Shown here: positions 23,201 to 25,156 of the stretch, piece after piece | Layout: every line of letters starts with the position of its first letter | Numbering within the stretch: position 1 is the stretch's first letter | NCBI GenBank assembly: GCA_001801515.1 | Contig: MGXX01000027.1 | Span: 1-25,156, forward strand | Source: Gammaproteobacteria bacterium RIFCSPHIGHO2_12_FULL_38_11 | GTDB lineage: Bacteria; Pseudomonadota; Gammaproteobacteria; Coxiellales; Coxiellaceae | Direction of reading: 5' to 3' | Length of the DNA stretch: 25,156 nucleotides | Translations under genes and position numbers: made by a program | Notes under the pieces: model-generated | Told to the model about the DNA's origin: nothing | Databases searched by the model: none | What the model saw: the letters and a program-made list of their open reading frames with translations, nothing else

Positions 23201-24820
23201 TACATGCACTAACGGCTGATCATAAGAAAGCCCCAATACCTCACGCATATATCCCACGAAAAAATTAATATTATTTTCAAAACCATAGGGTTTAGATAAA
23301 ATAGATATTAATTGATTTTGCGTCGCAATATCGTCGCGATATTTTTCTGGCCGCACACCTGCAATCGTAGCGCCTTTTGCGTGAACTGTTGCCCACTGAA
23401 TAACCGCTCCAAAATGCCTTCGAAACAGCTCTATTGCATCTGCTGTCTTCGGTTTTCCCCACGTGCTATAGTAATTTAACAGATCATCTTTTACTTTTTC
23501 ATAATCAAGACCAAACGCTTCGCGCACTTGGGCCTGTTGACGATGATCCATTGCATGCAAATAGCGCGTTTGATAATAAAGATCATAATGCATATTCGCT
23601 ATTTCTTTTCGTGATTCATGAATTTCATTCATTAAAATAGTCGTGCTATTAACCATTATTTCCGCTAATTTGACTTGGCTATCACTGATACTATTTAAAC
23701 CCTTCACCACCTCAGTCGCAAAACCAACTATAAACTGCGTTAAATGTGTTACCTGATCACTCACTTTGTCGATCTTCACACTGATCTTTTGAACTTCGCG
23801 TGTTACATGTTCCCGTGTTTCACGGCTTTCGCGCGTTATATGTTCCCGTGTTTTTTGTCCTTCATTCGATATATGCTGCATGGTTTCGGCATGCATCTCA
23901 CGCTGTTCATTTCTTAAATTTTCCATGGCATTCATCAATTGCGAATGTGACTGCGCCATTGCACGCGCCTGTTGCGCGACTGCGTCTCTGCCACTGAGTT
24001 GATTTAAATCCGCTAAATGCTGGCCTTGTGCGATAGTAGAAAAATAATCCTCTGGATTATTATGTTGATGTTGAAAATGCTGCTTTAATTCTTCTTGAGT
24101 GCGCCTAAATTCTTCTGCTGATATCTTAGGATCATTTAATTTATCAAATAATTTTTGCGTGTTTTTAAGATCATCTGCGCCATTTTCTGCATGACGATTT
24201 AAGTTTTGCGCATTTAATGCTGTGAGTGTTTGTAAATCATCTGCATCTTCTGGAATTGAATTGGCTGTTCTTCTTTCTTGAAAATCAGCCTCTGCCTTTT
24301 TGTATATATCAGCAAGACGGCTTTCCATTTTATTTAATTCTTCTTGTTGTGCTGAATTAAATCCGCCTTCTTGTTTTTTTCTTAATAGATCAAAAATTTT
24401 ATTGGCTGTTGCATGGTATTGCGTTTTTTCTTCAAGGCTCATGCTAATGGCAGCATTCACTTTTTCCCGATTAATGATATCGGAAGGCATGCCAAACTTT
24501 CTAACGAAATTTTCAATTTTTTTATTGACAGAAGGGGACGTCATTGTAGCAAATGTGCCCCACGCTGCCGCAACCAATGGATTCCGTGTTGCTATCATCT
24601 CGGCAAAACGTATTGCGCCTGTTAAACTTATAAACTCTGCCACATCTCCCGCAATAGGAGCAGCAATATCTACCATGCTCACAGCCAATTTTCTTGCTTC
24701 TCGATGCATTTTTTTCAAAAAATAATCGGCCTGTTCGGTAGACTGTATGCTAACTCGTAATCCATTTATCCAAACATATTCCACTGCTTGATTTAATTTT
24801 TGATTTTCTGGCGTTCTCAT
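20213..24820 (-). CDS. 1535-residue coiled-coil/ankyrin/membrane protein, effector candidate
   Basis: Starts at an ATG with AGGTG 6 bases upstream. No signal peptide. Residues ~45-110 contain a hydrophobic helical stretch. About 110-400 is highly charged and predicted coiled coil, including an 11-residue repeat (TREHITRESRE then TREHVTREVQK, about 322-343). The centre (~430-1100) matches nothing I know and includes a Cys-containing segment (CTEVWTCKY, CDGESGG, YSDCSDMF). An ankyrin-like unit (NGNTALHLAVKFSDFAALAALLP) with a poorer following repeat lies at about 1155-1230. The last ~130 residues carry two or more hydrophobic helices. The mixture of coiled coil, ankyrin and C-terminal membrane segments is typical of Legionella-type effectors, but no secretion signal or PmrA box was seen. 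Function unknown. Confidence 0.75.
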   Translation of the reverse strand: MRTPENQKLNQAVEYVWINGLRVSIQSTEQADYFLKKMHREARKLAVSMVDIAAPIAGDVAEFISLTGAIRFAEMIATRNPLVAAAWGTFATMTSPSVNKKIENFVRKFGMPSDIINREKVNAAISMSLEEKTQYHATANKIFDLLRKKQEGGFNSAQQEELNKMESRLADIYKKAEADFQERRTANSIPEDADDLQTLTALNAQNLNRHAENGADDLKNTQKLFDKLNDPKISAEEFRRTQEELKQHFQHQHNNPEDYFSTIAQGQHLADLNQLSGRDAVAQQARAMAQSHSQLMNAMENLRNEQREMHAETMQHISNEGQKTREHITRESRETREHVTREVQKISVKIDKVSDQVTHLTQFIVGFATEVVKGLNSISDSQVKLAEIMVNSTTILMNEIHESRKEIANMHYDLYYQTRYLHAMDHRQQAQVREAFGLDYEKVKDDLLNYYSTWGKPKTADAIELFRRHFGAVIQWATVHAKGATIAGVRPEKYRDDIATQNQLISILSKPYGFENNINFFVGYMREVLGLSYDQPLVHVFAWSEAALLLLTFPDLLPDFSGNFAIRDRMRSISAEGTAFLNFITEIKINTPFFERLLWDYEHAVKNAIGSLSQTVNDYIKDNIVKRVIAAYDEELTVLRGAKKLIADSSHKLPSFFLDQNDFLKTYARKITKNNRYYYEIIDCTEVWTCKYNRRAAFRGDWVEVIDNNRGKIGSAHCDGESGGFGWYIDAGVASNRYSDCSDMFPAIDRISKKIASAATEDADFLIQQAITRKSEVQLPFDLFENLIGGTSSWKNEPFHTISERINFGIYYPYVMSFSVQTGCPTEGRYFIDFPNQTPAESNTFKLLQQAEFLSMGTIFYTLKESSRNKNVATYQFQIHYSDLSPLKNSVVASFELNRAANTRPYYLNCVSTYLEGFDDIPCQASQNKDHFLAIRKWLEYKFGQSDWQSSGLSFSQPTVSVMSARIIDENAVLLQENINTKLVQHRKAINQAVIEKVVSHASDPLNEQLLYVDAAFKKMVSIVSLAFPELLYHSEFSRFLTALYDKEKIIQAISKYQQNPSGHYIHQILNSMLTTSFSEFKKYILKYAKQAKINHDEEMLEVHYPLVQNTLGWLRALETKHFPTNTPKTYSAVEIYNIYRFDDQHEIALLKSGKHHLAVTNKNGNTALHLAVKFSDFAALAALLPVMRDSLNVFNRYKQSVLDLAMAIADLNHRQSMLVTLIRHGAYQSANDLSVMQFLNTLPSSKVVCHAMAILKEHRQQSAFCLSPTALPHNSSHLMDSDPDCAVLQHPFLQSAPQNTGGWFCENAGIDALLCDDNNGVMYRITRLPTTFESWAELQQSRETFACTPLPDMQQGMHCVGQKVEYARWSTVLVEPTIDYCSIMKNAAISGATYAALPEAIGDLLHLFYFINESNSQRLKLMINILLIMMTGSYLGVAITIVLNPLLKKAGCSEKTARLSANAAAFVVQAGLGLTANTVVDVASAATSVVVSGAAMFVSYGSGRVGLWAEKNIVNKLRDVTEKIIDVNDLVIEL
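23797..23853. repeat. 33-bp tandem repeat inside the giant gene
   Basis: Two copies of a 24-bp block (cgcgtgttacatgttcccg then tgttt, and a near-identical second) start at 23797 and 23830, a 33-bp period. They encode an 11-residue hendecad in the coiled coil. Confidence 0.7.
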
Positions 24821-24879
24821 TGATCACCTGTTTAATTGTACAGTTTAAATCGTGCATTTTATGCGTGAAAATAATCACA

Positions 24880-24891
24880 GCCTTATAAGGC
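24880..24891. other. Perfect palindrome GCCTTATAAGGC at the SPFH pseudogene stop
   Basis: A 12-bp perfect palindrome contains the TAA stop of the SPFH remnant and lies 60 bp upstream of the giant gene's start. It may be an operator for that gene or coincidental. Confidence 0.3.
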
Positions 24892-25156
24892 GCTACGAAT
24901 AAAATCATTTACACTTGCAGTCGAATGTGGCATCAAAATTGTATTTGAATTTCCGGACGCACCTAATTCTTTAATTGTGTCAAAATATTGCGTTAATAAA
25001 ACAATGCTCATCACATCAATTTCACTGGCGCTTTGCACAGATTGTTGAAAAGCAGCAATCGATTCACGTAATCCATTAATAATAAGGCTTCATAAATTTT
25101 ATCGTGTAATACTTGGAATTGCGCCGAGACTGCAATTTTGACGAATACGTTATCTT
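24883..25156 (-). pseudogene. SPFH/band-7 (stomatin-like) pseudogene with central deletion, 5' end outside the window
   Basis: From the window edge the minus strand reads DNVFVKIAVSAQFQV then LHDKIYEA, the early strand region of an SPFH/stomatin domain (family form: NVFVxIxVSVQYQV). In a different frame it then jumps to IINGLRESIAAFQQSV, then EIDVMSIVLLTQYFDTIKEL and SNTILMPHSTASVNDFIR, which is the family's C-terminal signature. The junction is near 25081-25090. About 150 residues of the SPFH middle and coiled coil are missing, and the frame changes at the joint, so no functional protein is made. Intact relatives are membrane-scaffold proteins. The deletion, not an assembly gap, is the simplest reading, but an assembly error at the join is possible. 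Confidence 0.8.

Noticed and set aside
22441..24725. Several 65-141-codon plus-strand frames across the giant gene
   Set aside because: They are antisense shadows of one continuous 1535-codon minus-strand gene with coherent domains.
24821..24882. PmrA-type box upstream of the giant gene
   Set aside because: TTTAAA and ATTAAA blocks are present but spaced 12 bp apart with poor half-site match.

Overview
This AT-rich window looks like chromosome from an intracellular gammaproteobacterium of the Legionella/Coxiella type (order Legionellales or a relative). The reasons are the housekeeping genes (hflX, lolCD), several large proteins of eukaryotic character (a tyrosine phosphatase, an ankyrin/coiled-coil giant), and, upstream of the phosphatase, a near-perfect copy of the direct-repeat site used by the PmrA regulator to control Dot/Icm effectors in Legionella and Coxiella. 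The taxonomic assignment is inference; no rRNA or tRNA gene is visible.

Layout. 1-815: end of a probable insertion sequence abutting a decayed group II intron reverse transcriptase, which carries an in-frame stop and is cut inside its YADD motif. 816-1265: no recognisable gene. 1266-6339 (minus): a compact surface-polysaccharide set, read as wzi-like outer-membrane protein, flippase, GT4 glycosyltransferase and GT-A-type glycosyltransferase, lying downstream of hflX (6406-7683). 7684-8002: a mosaic non-coding stretch with a dispersed 14-bp repeat and a short hflX-like fragment. 8003-10632: two divergent unrecognised proteins, one a four-helix membrane protein and one soluble with a GGNHSFHEV motif; both are plausible secreted effectors. 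10664-13450 (minus): an Rpn/PDDEXK nuclease, a LolC/E-family permease and LolD, joined by short overlaps. 13652-14186: a BrnT/BrnA toxin-antitoxin pair flanked by two copies of the 14-bp repeat. 14429-16392: a polyamine-type operon of a deoxyhypusine-synthase-like protein and an agmatinase/arginase-family enzyme. 16492-18261: the phosphatase with the PmrA-type box. 18237-18863: an exported 2H-phosphoesterase-like protein overlapping it tail to tail. 19110-20066: an AEC-family permease. 20213-24820: a 1535-residue coiled-coil/ankyrin/membrane protein. 24883-25156: an SPFH/band-7 pseudogene with its middle deleted.

Functionally the window mixes envelope biogenesis (polysaccharide export, lipoprotein sorting), polyamine metabolism, selfish or decaying elements (RT, IS end, Rpn, BrnTA, SPFH remnant) and a likely host-interaction layer. 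The best-supported new item is the PmrA-box-controlled tyrosine phosphatase. The least explained are the 1535-aa protein, the GGNHSFHEV protein and the four-helix membrane protein.
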